From Morchella semilibera (Eukaryota; Ascomycota; Pezizomycetes; Pezizales; Morchellaceae), in assembly GCA_009192285.1 (NCBI GenBank), contig WBVU01000004.1, forward strand, positions 1,820,001 through 1,884,000: a stretch of DNA of 64,000 bases. The letters run 5' to 3'. Below, in pieces: positions 11,964 through 25,300 of the stretch. Made by a program: the position numbers and the translations under genes. Below the pieces are notes generated by a model. It made no database searches and was not told the DNA's origin. It worked only from the letters and a program-made list of their open reading frames with translations. How positions within the stretch are numbered: position 1 is the first letter of the stretch; each line of letters begins with the position of its first letter.

Positions 11964-13931
11964 TCTTAGAAATAAATTGTCGATTTTAAAAGGGAAGATC
12001 AAAAAAGGAAAGAAGAGATTTACTAGGGAACGAGGGACGGTAATGGTAATTCGGGTCGGGATGAGGAGATGGGATGATGGATGGGGGAATGAGGAGGATG
12101 TGGATGAAGATGGTAGGAATGAGAGGGTACGAGAAGGCCTTAAGAAAACGATTAACCTATTTCAGAGCTCAAAGACTCGGCATAGTTTGACACTAGGACC
12201 AAATCTTTCCTATCATCATCAACAGCCACAATAACTGATGTAAACAAAAAAAAAACCCTCATTAATGCTAAAGAGCTAAAATAAACTATTGACCGAGTGA
12301 CATTTTGTGATTCTTGGCTATCATTGCGATTGATTGATTGATTGATAGTGACTGTAAACTGGTACATGTGGTTACAAGTATGTGATTACAAGTACATGTA
12401 TCTCTTTGACAACGTGATCTTAGGAATATTTGTTATGTAAATTTTCGTTTTAATTTTATTGGGTGTTGAGTTTGCATGATACCGTTATAAATATTAGACA
12501 AACCGAATTTTCTTTTTTGTTTTTACAGAGTTTGTACGCATCTTGGAAGCGAAGCCCTAGAGGTGGCGTAATCATGATCTACATGTCTTTGTTCTAGCAC
12601 GTAAACGCCCACACATTTAGACATATAAAAATGAAGTCTGTTTGTCAGCACAGTAGATACATCATATTAAGAACAAACTCGGCCTTCACGGCCCTACGCT
12701 TATAGATCTGACAAGGCCCCTTAGCCTTCCAAACAGGCCTTATTGACATATACTCGAGCCCTGTGGGTTCTAGCAGCAAAAGTGAGAAGAGTGAATGGTG
12801 TTGCCTAATCGATCGTTGCTTAGACAACAGAGAAAAAAAAAACCCTACTCTTCTGCTAGCCTACTACTACATACTTAACTACATGTAGCCAGCCATCTTT
12901 CTGCTGCTCTGTCACGGCAGACTAAATCTCCACACAAAGTGCTTGAATGGCCTTGTGAGCTGTAAACTACGGATACCGCGAATCGATGCTACATGCTATT
13001 CTAAGAGGGAGAAATGACTTACACAATTACCATGCAAGGCACCATTTGAATAAGCCATACTAAGAAAGTACCGGGTCCTCTTAATCGGAACAATACCTTA
13101 CTTCATCAGGGCTCTGGTAATCATCTCTAAGTTCCTAACCTACTATATACGGATAATGCTCGTCTGTTCAGTGCTGGTGCGGGTAAGTAATGTACTGGCA
13201 GTTCGTCCTGGCGGGACGTGTGCTTGGTTACACGTTGACTGCGCGGTGCACGAATGCACTAATCTTCCAGAGCATACATGTACCCACATCTTTGAACGGA
13301 TTGATACCCAATGAAGTAATAGCATTAATGTCTTAGGCCATGACGAGTGATATTCTATGATCAAAATCCCCATATGCCTCGCGGGCCATCATGTACTTTG
13401 TTTTCATACTCAAACTCATGTATATATATCTTTTCTATACATGTATGTGTATACCACAAGTCCTTCGTGTGCTTTCTCCAAGATTCTACTAGACACACAT
13501 ACCTCATGCGCGGGCAAAAAAGAAAGTGGAGAAGAAACATAAGTACCTAAGCACTCCATGACTCTTTCCCTAGATACCCAATCCACAGTGTAAGAGAAGT
13601 CTATAGACTTTTGATAGTGTGCGGAGTATAATTTCAAAAATAATAGAGATACATGTAATCATATACCCGCACAAAGTCTAAATTTTATTATGTTAGAGTG
13701 AATGTAGGCGCTTGCACTTGTACCACATTATACAGGTACATGTATTACATTTACTTTTTTTGACTACATGCACTACATGTAGCTTGTACCCACGTGGTCA
13801 ATAAAATACATGTATACCATGTAGCGCCAATAGGTAAGTACATGTCCACCATCATTCCCCTGATCCCTAATTACGTAGACCTAACCAAATCTCGTCAACC
13901 ATATATCCCGTCGGCCATCTTATTTGTGGAT
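11964..13931. other. Intergenic region with TACATGTA cluster
   Basis: No gene is supported. TACATGTA occurs at about 12393, 12880, 13275, 13438, 13650, 13737, 13774 and 13807; the last six lie within 540 bp, directly beyond the 3' end of the aminopeptidase gene. A short GATT repeat sits near 12330-12345. Confidence 0.6.
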
Positions 13932-15332
13932 TCAAAAGTAAGATGCCTCGACAGCGAAGCCAATAGCCAACTAGATTTGTATGTCAGAAAGTTCCTCCCC
14001 AGATCTTTTGAGAGCTTGATCTCCTACCTTGATATGTTCAAGGATGTGGTTGAAATCGAGCGTGCTGACAGTATCACTAGCGGAGTGGATATACGGGGAG
14101 ATGTCTTTAAAGGTACCCTCGGTAACAAAGGAAGCAGCTAGAGGCAGTCAGTACAAACTTACACTATTTAGAAAGGGTGGCTCACGATAACCAGCGGAGC
14201 TTGCTGAGGCACTATTGTATCATTTATCATGTCAGTCACTGGACAAATCAAACCAGAATTTCCTTTAGAGACATATACTTACTGATCGCTACATCCGTAT
14301 CCGCAAACATCGGTGACAACCGGTAGGTTAGTATAAACTGGAATAAGTGTTTTGACGAAGTTTGTTAAGGCAGTGCTAACATAGTCTGTGTAGACAGCGA
14401 TGACGTTTTTTGGTGAGTAACCGGTCATGTCTTGAACCAGGACAGCCTTGATGCTACGCCCGGCACTGGCATAGCTGTTGAAAATTGCCCGGGAGCCGAG
14501 AAGACCGCCTTCCTCGCCAGCATACCAGTGAAATTCAAGGGTGTTTGTGGGTGCAAACTTTGCATTTACGAGCACTCTGAATGCCTCCAGTATCGTTACC
14601 GTCCCGGAGTTATTGTCGTCAGCACCAGGTGCTCGTCCTGAGGCCGTCGTGCCAACACTATCGAGATGAGCACCGATGACAACTATGATCGTTTTATAGT
14701 TAGTCTGGTTAATTCTCATAGTTAGGGCCTATAGACAAGCACCTGTAGCGCTGCTTGTTCCAGGGATCTTCGCAATGACACTCTGCTGACTGAAGCCCGA
14801 AGCAGAGTGTGAGTACTGGGTTACAATGACGGCTGGGTTCGCAGCTCCGATAGTTTTTATAGTGTTGTACAGCCATGTGGCTGAAGTCGTCCCAGTTGAG
14901 GATCGATAGTAGCGATTATTATAACTGGTGAAGGTGTTTGTCCAACTTTTGGGATTGCTTGTGCCCGCTGCAGTAATCAAGGGATTGACTTGAGATTGGT
15001 GAGCAGGTCCACTAGGGAAAAAGTTCTGATGTGATTCGAGAGAAGAGGCTGATGATGTGCCAAAGTCTTCTAGTTGCTTTGGCTCATGTTGGTTACGCGG
15101 CAGTTTGTACGATTAGAGATGGTAAACATACCCAGGTATCAGTAACATCTACAAAGTTTATTTTCTTTGATACGAATAGGTCGAACTTCTGGTCCTCCGT
15201 CACCCAGGTCCCCTCATCATCTTCTGAGACTTTAACAAGGCGGAGGCCTTCTGAGGGAGGAACTGGGGCTGCTGGGAGTGAAATTGTAATTTTCACAAGA
15301 ACAAAAAGAGGGAGAAGGACTTTTATAAGCAT
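13932..15332 (-). CDS. lap1: Leucine aminopeptidase, peptidase family M28E, secreted (6 exons)
   Basis: Predicted exons on the minus strand are 15332-15132, 15082-14743, 14682-14283, 14211-14186 (26 nt), 14137-14028 and 13970-13932, giving 371 residues in phase. The enzyme would release N-terminal residues from peptides outside the cell using two zinc ions. A signal peptide covers about residues 1-19 (MLIKVLLPLFVLVKITISLP). A propeptide with FVDVTDTW follows. The M28E metal and catalytic residues are all visible: H186 in GAHLDS, D203 in GADDN, E237 (general base) and E238 in GEEGG, D265 in VQDMTGY, and H314 in CSDHAS, plus the CGYGC disulfide pair. The C-terminus HILEHIKLAIGFAVEASYF is typical and fixes the last intron. 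An ATG 22 codons upstream would spoil the signal peptide and was rejected. The gene looks intact. Confidence 0.94.
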
Positions 15333-18300
15333 CTTAGGGCTTAGAGAATGAATACTGGAATACAAAAGGCAGAAAGAACTCGAGTTGACCGGGCTCACAA
15401 GACTGTCCTAAATAATGACCAAGAGGGAAGCCATATTTATACCCCAATATTTCATAAACTTTATGGTTTTATTCAGCTAATCAGCTCTGCCATGCTATTT
15501 CAAGAGATAAGGGGATATTACCATATTAGTTACTACAGTCGACAGCCTAGCTTCTGGCATTTTGTGGAAGGAGTTTTGATAAAAACACGATCATGAAATC
15601 TTAAAGAAGAAGGTCATTGTTTCACAGAAACAAAGTTTAAACGTTATTCGAGATTGTTCCGAGCCTTGGCTTTTATGCAGATCTCAGGACTTCCTCATGT
15701 GGAAATTAAAGCGAAACATGGGCAATCGTCTCTCTTAGATCTCCCCGCGCCTAACCGCCAGAGTGGGCCGGAGAACGGCGAGAACCAGGACACACCAAAC
15801 TCCCGCAGGCTTTGTAGTCCTTGAAAACTGTGGTATACGGAGATGGCCTGGAATACTGCTTATTCTGATAATTCTGATAGAGATCTAGATCTTACATTAC
15901 ACAAGCTTTATTATCTGGGGTGCTTACAGTTCCAGACGTTGGGTGTTAGAACCTTGAGAGAGAGTATCTGGATCAACAGCTCCCCTCGCTGGAATGATTA
16001 ACGGAGCAAACCTACAAACCTAAAGATGTGTTCATTGTAACTCTCAAGGCCCAAGGCCTAGTTAGAGGACTTTTATATTCTCAATCTTTACAACAGAGTG
16101 CCAAAGGATACGTATATACTTGATAACTACAACTTCTAAGCAAATGGTCCCTATATCAGATCTAATTCATAATGGCTATAGAACACCCTTGGGCACAGTT
16201 CAATATCTTTATCTGGTGCTGCATGCAAACCTATATTTCGGAATGTCATCCCCAGCCTAGGAAACTTGGCACCCAGTACACGGGGGTACATGTTCTCCTT
16301 GGTTTCGGCTTCCCGGTATTTATTACAGATACTTTCAATATTTGAACCCAGTGATAGGCCACCTATCAAATTCAAGGCTTGATTAGCGCCAAGAGATCAC
16401 CTAGCTTCGTTTCCGCCGGATGGCCCCAAAAACCGCTACCCGAAAATTGTTTCCCTCACACCCTACCAAACACTTGATAACCACGGTTTCCCTATCAACC
16501 GGAACTCCCCCTCAAGGAACCCACTCCGAGCCAGTTGGCTCTCGACTTTTAATAGATCAAGCTATCTACTTTACCCCCCCTCTGAGTTACTGCTATCAAT
16601 TATACCCCCTTTGCTAATGTACGGATATACGCAGCTGAATATTATGAATTCCAGCCGCGGACCCCACCGTATGATTATCTAGGTGCTTATCTAGGCGCGC
16701 CTACTTCCTACGACAACTTCCAATTAAGTTAAATTTAAAATTTAGTATTGCACGATCGATGTATTTATGTGTCCATTCTTGAGTTTTAAAGATAGAGACT
16801 TCAGGGATTGTGGTGGGTGATACTCTTAGCTTTCCTCCTGACCACATCACATCGTGATAGAAGCGCTGATGAAATAAGAGTTAGGCCGCTTTTATTTGGC
16901 TTAGCATAAGAAGGTTTACACGAAGTCTGACCCCGCCCCTTCCCGGCTTCTAGAGGCGCGAAAGCTCGTTTGATTGTCGGAAAATAAGCCATTTGGGGAA
17001 GAAAAATCAGAAGGAACGGAGGGCTTGATCCGAAACCCCCCATTCAACCCTTGTTTCTATCAAGAAACTCTAAATCGTCCCGGGATGTCATCTCTAGCTA
17101 AAGTATCAGGCCATCAGTCTTCACCGCTTGGGCTGATCACTTAACCCCGAAAAAAAAAATTGGGATCGAGATAAACATCATAATATGGCAAACAGAATTT
17201 ACCGCACAACTTACCAAAACTGGAGAGACGGGAGATCATAAAGTTACGGATGGTACGGGATGGCGGGTAAGTTTTAATGTAATACCTATTTGTTACAATG
17301 TCGCCATCTTCTTTTTTTATTTTTTTTCAAAAATATTCCTGTGCTCGATTTATATCCAACCATCCCATAGATAGCCCACTCTTCATTCCGTCTTTTCTTT
17401 GTACACGCAAGCATCTTCGGTGAAAAATAACATCCCTATAAGCCACACAGAAACGATTGGCCGGCTGATCACAGGAAACGACGAATCCTGTGGCTGCTAT
17501 CACAGTTACCTTGTACGATCACGGAATTCTGGATTCTTTCGGCGTCTGTGTGCTTTGTGCTTCCCCAGATTTCAGGCATAACCTGATACCTATCCTCGGG
17601 CCTCTTTTCACCTAAACACCAAGAAAGTTTGAGGGGGGCTAATTAGTTCGCAGGGAACAGACACCTAGTGATAACTTTTGAACCGATCCGTAGCTTAAAT
17701 GCTGTAATGGAGTACATTATCACTAGATCAAGACTTTCATTCAGTTATCAACAAGATGGCCCCCATCTCTACCGCCCTGCGTTAAATGTCTCTGTCTCTA
17801 TTGCCTGCAGGGAAGGTTTCTTCGACTCTCATCAAACTCCTGTCCATCCTTCGTACCGAACCAATCAAAGGGTGCAAAGTATGCAGGACACCCACCACTC
17901 ATGTATCGACGCAACAAGAAGTCATGGGCAAATTACAGGCTTTCTTAACCCACGTGTATGCATAGATTGTGGCTGAAACGAGCGAAGTTCGGGAATTGAT
18001 ACCAGTTAATCCCGGGACCAAATGGCTTCATGGAGTATCACTCGGGCGTATACATAGCAGCATCACACGTCCTGCTATGTCTAACCCCAAAAGGCAGAGA
18101 AAGTTGTCATATACGTATGTAATGACAAAGATTACTCACTCATAGCTCTTTTCTGGTTCTAATCCCATATATATCCATCAGGGCATGCGGCACATAACTT
18201 ACTCGCAACCTATAATTTATTTTCTAGTGTTTTGGGCATGAAATGATAATTCTCGAGGGAGCCCCCGATCAAATCAGCTGTTGGGAAGATCGGAGCTCTC

Positions 18301-21300
18301 CTCAGCCCCAATAAGATAAATATGACACCCTTTCTAAATCCGGGACTGGAGGTGAGTAACTAGGGACACACCTAAAACTGAATATAGCACGATAAGATAC
18401 CAGTTACCTGGTTTGTGGATTAGCTCTCGCAAAGGTTGGTTATTTTATCTTTAATCTAGTCCATAGGCGGAGTTTGTGCAATATACAGAAACGGAATCCT
18501 GTCACCTCCAAACGGCGCAGGGTTTTCAACCCGATAATATATATTTCCGATGGGACAGCTGGTGGTCCGATCCGCTGTTACACCACAAAAGCATGGGATG
18601 CTTACAGAGTCGCACATGTGTATAAGACGTGACATAAGGATGGACGATGAAGATGCTTTACTCTTGTCCCGGTTAGTAGCTTGAGCTATGGTTGATCGAC
18701 CTCACACCCTTAGGTGAACAAAACGCTGTTGCCTAGAGTTGATGCTCGAGGCCCGTTAGGTGTTACGCACAATTCTCCAGAAAATGCAAGCAGCTCTTAA
18801 GGCGTCGCCCAAGGCGCATGAATGAGTGCATGATTCGCTAAGGAGATAACACTGGAGTTATTTGGTTCGTCCAACGGCTTTAGAAAAAAGGAAGCCCAAA
18901 AAGCAAGGGGAAATAATGCGAAAGCATTCTCTAAAGCCTTATTTCTACAGGAAGACTGCCCTCCATACCCTACATATTGTTTAAAACTTCGCAAAGTTAG
19001 GTTTCCGCATTTAGGACCTAGGGCCTAGGTCTCTGAGTGCATGCAATAAAATTGCTCAATCACCTAGTAAGTTGGGTTGCATGCAGTCTCCAAGATTGTT
19101 ATAAGGTATTGAGGGCCTAGGTAGAGGTTTTAGTAGCATAAACCCTACATGACGGTCGATAGTCTCAGTAGGGCTCTGTCTTACTTGCGGTATACGTAGA
19201 CGGACGATATATCTCAAGATATAACGAGGAGGGCGCGGGGTTTAACTATCACGTTGAGCATCAGAGGGTAGAGTACCTCGGGTACGCCAAGAAACCCCGT
19301 GGCGCATGTGCCGAGATATTAAGACCTCAGCCCCGGAACCGGAGAAATTTTTCCAAATCGTTCTGTGCAGCACAGCTGACATGCACAGTGATTAACGGGA
19401 TGTCGCAGATATTTTACCCCTGTTATGCTTTTTTGCGCATGTTAACCGCGCCACAGATATTCAAGCGCCGAGGAACATGCGCTACACTGCGGTCAGCTCT
19501 TGCGGTTCTGTCCTGGGTATGCGTGCTCACTGTGTCACGCTTTCCTTGTTTTTTAAACCCGCAAAGCTCATTCCCCCTAATTTGTGCTATTCGTGACTGC
19601 AGATCTTGAATGCAGGGGGGGTTTATCGTGATATAGGTAGATGAGCATGATGTACTCGTGATGCGCCTTTGATGCTCCCAGCTGAATATCAGGGAAAATA
19701 GGTACATGTGGTCAAAGTGAACGTGCCTATGGGCTCCTCACTTGGAGGGCTAAAGTTTCACCTGGAGGGTACTTACGGTGAAAGTATCACTCCCGTCCGT
19801 ATTCAGTGCTCCATTGGTATGTAACTTTAGAGTAACGCATAGTTGGACCGGCTACTGCTTGCCGCTACTCCACATGCCCCCATGCCTTCTTCGCCCTCAC
19901 ACCTGGTAAGCGAATAGGAACTGCTTGGCATGTCTCTGCAATACTACTCGCGGTGGAGTGTGGATATGTTTATTTGACGGGGGGGTGGGGGGTACGAGGT
20001 AACTGGAAGCAAACATCAGTCGTTACAATAATAGCCGACGAAGAGCTATGCTTATTGGCAATTAAGTTTCTGTTGGGGTGTGAGAGGATTTGTCGAGAAT
20101 TGAGGCAGTGGGGTTTTTATTTTTTTTTATTTGGCTGTCTCCTCTTTGAGAATAGTGAATCTCGTCAATGTGGCTCCTTGTCTAGACCGTTTACATTTAC
20201 TGGAGATGTATTCTTGGAAACCTTGGATTTCTGCCTATGGACGCCTACGTACTTCACCTTACTGGGGTATGGCATGGACATAACGGATGAATTTTAATTC
20301 CTGGTAACCTCAGTAAGGTAAGTTACTGCTTGACCAGTTCCTCCAACATCGGACGAGACAGAACGAAACGATGCAAGGTTAATGATACTTGACACAGAAT
20401 CGTTTTCTCCATTATTCCGGCTCACCGTTGACCTACTTTAGCTTCGTCTCATACCTAGGATGCCTACTCTACTTATCATTAGTGAAGCTCGTACTCGCTC
20501 ATGTAACCTCCCCTCATCAAACATCAAAAGAACTGGAGGAGGAGGAGCAGGAGGAGGAGGAGGAGGAGGAGGAGGACGCATGGACCATCCATATCGCGCG
20601 GTGGAGGGACGGGGAACTGGATATGACCCATGATCCTGGTCACCGCATTAACCTGACTGCTGCAATGCAGAAAGAGCGCTTACCACTTCGATTCCCCCCG
20701 CGTCGCTCATCGCCCACGACAAGTGGGTGTGGCGGCGGTCCACTTTCGATGCTCGGCATGGTGCTCACGACAGTCACTTCTCCGTTATGTACCCAAATTC
20801 CTCCATACAGAAAGAAGAATGCCCATCCAATCCTTTAACTAGCACGCCCTGGTTGGCCCGTCCACAAGGCTCCCTCTTATGGTCCACAGGACGTGCATGC
20901 TCTCCATTATCCGGCTCCCCCAACCAGATCGATGGGAACCATCTTTCAAAGCTGACCCTTGGCTAGTATGGCCGCATTCGGTGCTCGTTGGTGGTTTTTA
21001 CTCGACGGCGTTATTTTTTTCCTATTCCTATCCAGTTTTTCGTTTCTTGTAACTTTTGGGTAGTTGGACTGATAGATAATAACCTTTGTCCCCTCACTTT
21101 CTCGCCTCTTGGAAATACCTTTTTTTTTTTTTTTGGTCTTTCTTTCGGCCCTTTTGTCACCCCAGAGGAATCATTGCCCCGCATTGCTTTTCCATTGATA
21201 TCTACTACATATATTTCTCCTTGTCTATTTACGTAGCGATTCGTTCCTCTTGCACAGTTTTTAAGTACGTACTAGCAGCTTGGGCTGTTATCCTCTATCT

Positions 21301-22327
21301 TGATCACTAGCAGGCCAGGCCATCTCACGATCCTCAAATCAGCTAGGCATTTTCTCACAAGAAAACGTTAACAGTTGAAGCCACTCCTATAAGTCGATAC
21401 GAAGGCTTCACCAGGCTTTCAATTGCGTTTTGCGCACTGCTGCTGTTACGTTATTAAAGTTACTTGACCGACGTCTCTTTGAGTTGGGTTGGGTTGGGTT
21501 GGGTTGGGACCGTTGCTACAAAGGTACACAGGGTGCTTGCTTGCTTGCCAGCAACCGCTAGTAAGTGCTACTTGCTGCTTCCTGGGACTCCGCCTCAGCT
21601 GTGATCTAAGCCGCCACACAGCAACAGCTCATTGTTGAGCTCATCGTGCATAGAGAAAGCAAAGAGAGAGAGGAGGAAAGAAGGAAAGAATAGGGGATTC
21701 GTACCAGCCTGCCATATATTATCGCTTCTCCTTTCCCAGAACTCTGATCAGCTTCCTTTCTGGTTATTTCTATATATTTTTTTTCCCTCTTTTCGCTTAA
21801 TCCAGGTTTTAATCGCCACTAGAGTCTGGTTACTCACTCGAGCCGGTTGGTACCAACCCGCACTTTTTCAGTAACTCAAGTAAGACTCGAGAATCAATTG
21901 ACAGAGTCAATAAGTACTCATTAATAAGGTATGACTATGACCCTGAGAATCTCCTTGTTTTATTTCTATTTTTATTTTCATTCTCCTCGGCCTCGTGTCA
22001 AGAAGCAAGGCTGTCCCTTCCCTAGAAGACAAGATCCAGATTTCTTTTCTTTTCTTTTCAGTGTGTTACTTTCATTCATTTCACTCATTCATGGGATGGT
22101 CGATCGCTTCAACGTACCTACAGGGTGGTGTATTATGACATTTCGCAAATCTATAACTCATTATTTACTTACACTACAGCTATTCGGCAGTTCTATTATC
22201 GATCGACTCACACCTGCCCTTACTGCTAGCTATCCGCATCTTACCCGCGCAGAAGGAGATGGCCGCAAAGTAATTTATCTTACTTATCATCCCAGTAACC
22301 GACTACTACTACCTACGCTTTTTTACC
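15333..22327. other. Gene desert, about 7 kb
   Basis: No gene could be built on either strand. Frames are short and lack motifs. The part from about 15.4 to 20.3 kb has no TACATGTA octamer, unlike most other noncoding blocks, which may mean a separate origin such as decayed transposon DNA; I could not identify an element. From about 20.5 kb there are GGA repeats (about 20536-20577), a five-unit TTGGG array (21484-21508) and the pyrimidine-rich leader of the next gene. Confidence 0.5.
21484..21508 (+). repeat. TTGGG tandem array (five units)
   Basis: Five GGG runs at 21486-21508 are each separated by TT. This satisfies the usual G-quadruplex pattern on the plus strand. It lies about 820 bp before the start of the large methyltransferase-like gene. 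It is not the fungal telomere repeat TTAGGG. Confidence 0.8.
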
Positions 22328-25300
22328 ATGGCCAACCCTGAGCAAAGGCAGCAACAGCAAAAAGTGCCCCACACTAACACAACCCCATCTCAAATATCAA
22401 TACCCAGTACGCTGCGCCTCAAAAACTCGTCGAAACTTCGAAAAGAGCACTCCTCATCAGCCTCAACATCGTCATTAGCTTCCCGACAACATATATCTTC
22501 ACGGGACCGGGAACCTTCACCTTCAGTACTTGTAAAAAAGAAGAGTAGTAGTAGTAACCTGCCAAAGGTTGCGCAGCAACACTCAAAACCAATGTCTATA
22601 CTAAACTCATCACCAATGCTCACGCCCGTGACAACACTAAAATCACGAACAAGTCCACCAACAAAAACGCATGCGGTATTTGGAGGAAGTGGTGGTGCTT
22701 CATTAACACCGGAAAAAAGACGGAATGTTATTAGGCGAAAACCTTCATCAAATGCGTCGTCGTCATTTTCACTAGTTAGCCTACGGACGGGGTCTACTAA
22801 TTCATTAAATGCTTCAACGGTATCATTGACCACAAGTCAGTCTAGCGTTGCTTCAAGGAACCCCTCACAATCATTCCTTGGAATTACAATGCCCTCAACG
22901 TCTTCATCAAGAGCCGCGAAAAAGCGAACGGCAAGCTCAAGCTCAAATGAAATTCCACGGATAATGACTCGAGAATTGCCATTATCACCGCCGCCGAATA
23001 TCAGTGAACCCAACCCGGGCAGCAGCCCTTCAACAAGATATACCGACTCACCAGGACCGTTCATGAACTACTCCTCCGCAAGCTCGGTAGCATCACAATC
23101 ACCAGGCTTCGGACCCGTAGGAGGGGGAGGATACAGCAGGAGTAGGCAAAATCCAACACCCTGCCCAACAAGGTCAAATAACCTCGACTCAGTGCGGGAA
23201 TCCACCACTTCAACTTCTTCGGGCTCAACAATCCGTGCGTCAAAAGATAGAGATGGTGACGACCAAGACTACGAGCATATCAGCCCATGGTCTGACTCGC
23301 CACTTCCCATGAACTCCACTCCTGACTGCGACGACCAGAACTATTTTGGACAATACCTACCAACAATGGCCTCTCCTGCTACAACACCATTCAACCACCA
23401 CCACCACCACAACCATCATAAGCCCTCACCAAAGATCGCACCTGCTCCCTCACCTTCGCCATTGCTCCTCTCGGCACCATCACCGGCACTGAGCTCAAGC
23501 AGGCGCAAGGTCAGCATCTCCTCGGCGACAGCCTTCTCCCGTCTCGGTAGCCGCACCCCCGACCTCCTCAGCTCTGGGTCAGGTCGTGGACTCGGCGTCT
23601 CAATCCCAACTGCATCTTCGCTCGCAAAGGGCCGTAGTAAATCACTCAGCGGCAGCACGGCATTTGCTCCGCCGCGCAAGGAGGCCGTCACACCACCAAT
23701 ACCTTCGCCGTCATTCCCGCCTCCGCGGAAGAACAGTGCGCCGCCAATTATCCGTGGTGCGACACCGGCGCCTCGGGATCCAGTAGCGATACAAGGAGGA
23801 CTGGGGCATAGAGTTATGAGCTCAAGGGTTGTGGAGAAAGGGGCGGTTGGGAGGGAGAAGTCGCCGACTCGTGGGAGTCCTGGGAAAGCGGCGGTGTCGC
23901 GGCCGGGGTTCTTTTCAAGGCAGAGGACGAGGACGAATGAATCTTTGGAGGAGAAGGAGCGGGGAAAGGAGAAGGAGGCGGTAGTGAAGGAGAAGAAGAG
24001 AGGGCCGGCGGCCGGGACTGGGCATGAAGGATATTCGGCATTCACCAGCAGAGGGAGAAGCGGATCTTCAACTGGCGGGAGCGTTGACAGAAGTGGAAGT
24101 GCCAGCTCAACAACCACAGGATCATGGGGACGGACAAGCCGACGAGGAAGTGAGTCGAAAGAGCCAACAGACGACTATCTGCGTGAGCGTCTACTGCCCG
24201 TTGTTATTGCAGGCGGCGGCGGTGTAATCGAGAACTATAACATCGCAGGCACAGCAGAGTCAATGATCAGATCTGGCAGTCAAGAAAGCAGCAAAGAAAA
24301 GAAGAGCTTCGAGTTTGGCGGCAAGCGGGCGCCCACCCCAGTCTCAATGTCCCGAGAACCCTCTTCAGAAGGCTCAATATTCGGACGCCGAAAGATTACT
24401 ACGCCAAATCCGCCCTCGCCGGGTTCAGCGGATGCGGCCACCCCCCAGGTCAAGAAGAAGGGCACATGGAACTTCCTCCGCGGTACGGCAGCAACCAGGG
24501 AGCGTGCAGCGACTCCAGCACCAGCACCACCAGCACCACCAGCGCCGGCCCCTGCACCAATGCAGAAGCTACATGTGCAGAATGTTCGGTCTCAGCCCCA
24601 TTATCTAGCAAACTTGGATAAGGAGCAGCAAAAGGAGGCCGCGAAGCTTGCAGAGCAGTTGCAGGAAATGAGGAATAAGAAGACGGCTACGACAAATTAT
24701 GCAGGGACACTCAGGCAAAAGCATCATATCCACTCCGCGAAGCCTTCAAATGCTTCAGTTGCCTCAGTTGCGGTTGCGGCGCCCGCACCTGCACCTGTCA
24801 AGCCGGCTGCGCCACAACCGCAGGTACAAGCTCCGGCGCCCGCGTCGCCGAAGAAGCCGGTAACATCCACTTCTTCAGCGGTAACCCCGGGAGAACAGGC
24901 AAAGCAGGAGGTTAGGCAGGCAAAGGCCGACGAGAGGTCAAGGCTTCAAGGGCGTTCAAGGGTTCCACAGATTGGAAGAATTCCAGCTGTTCAATATCAC
25001 TCACGGAAAGCATCTTTACAGACTAATAATGGATCCGTCAAACAAGCTCCTACCTCTGCTCCGACTCCAGCTTCGACTCCGGCTCCAGTTCCAACTCCTA
25101 TTTCTTCCCCGGCTCCGGGTTCAGTCTCTCCGCCCGTACCCGCGCCCGCACCTGCGCCGGCGCCTACACCAGCTCCGGCTCCAGCTAAGGCCCCCGCTCC
25201 TGCGATACCCACTAGGATGAAGGTGGAGATGCTTCCTCCTCTCACAACCCACTACCCCAGGGGTGATGTCCGCAATACTGATCTCCTCACGGCGCCGCCA

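Noticed and set aside
20389-20838. 149-codon plus frame with a Glu run
   Set aside because: The Glu run comes from a GGA repeat; flanking sequence lacks protein-like pattern and no introns or homologues are apparent.
21931-22341. 136-codon frame overlapping the start of the large gene
   Set aside because: It translates a pyrimidine-rich leader (Phe/Tyr/Leu runs) and runs into the good ATG at 22328 in another frame.
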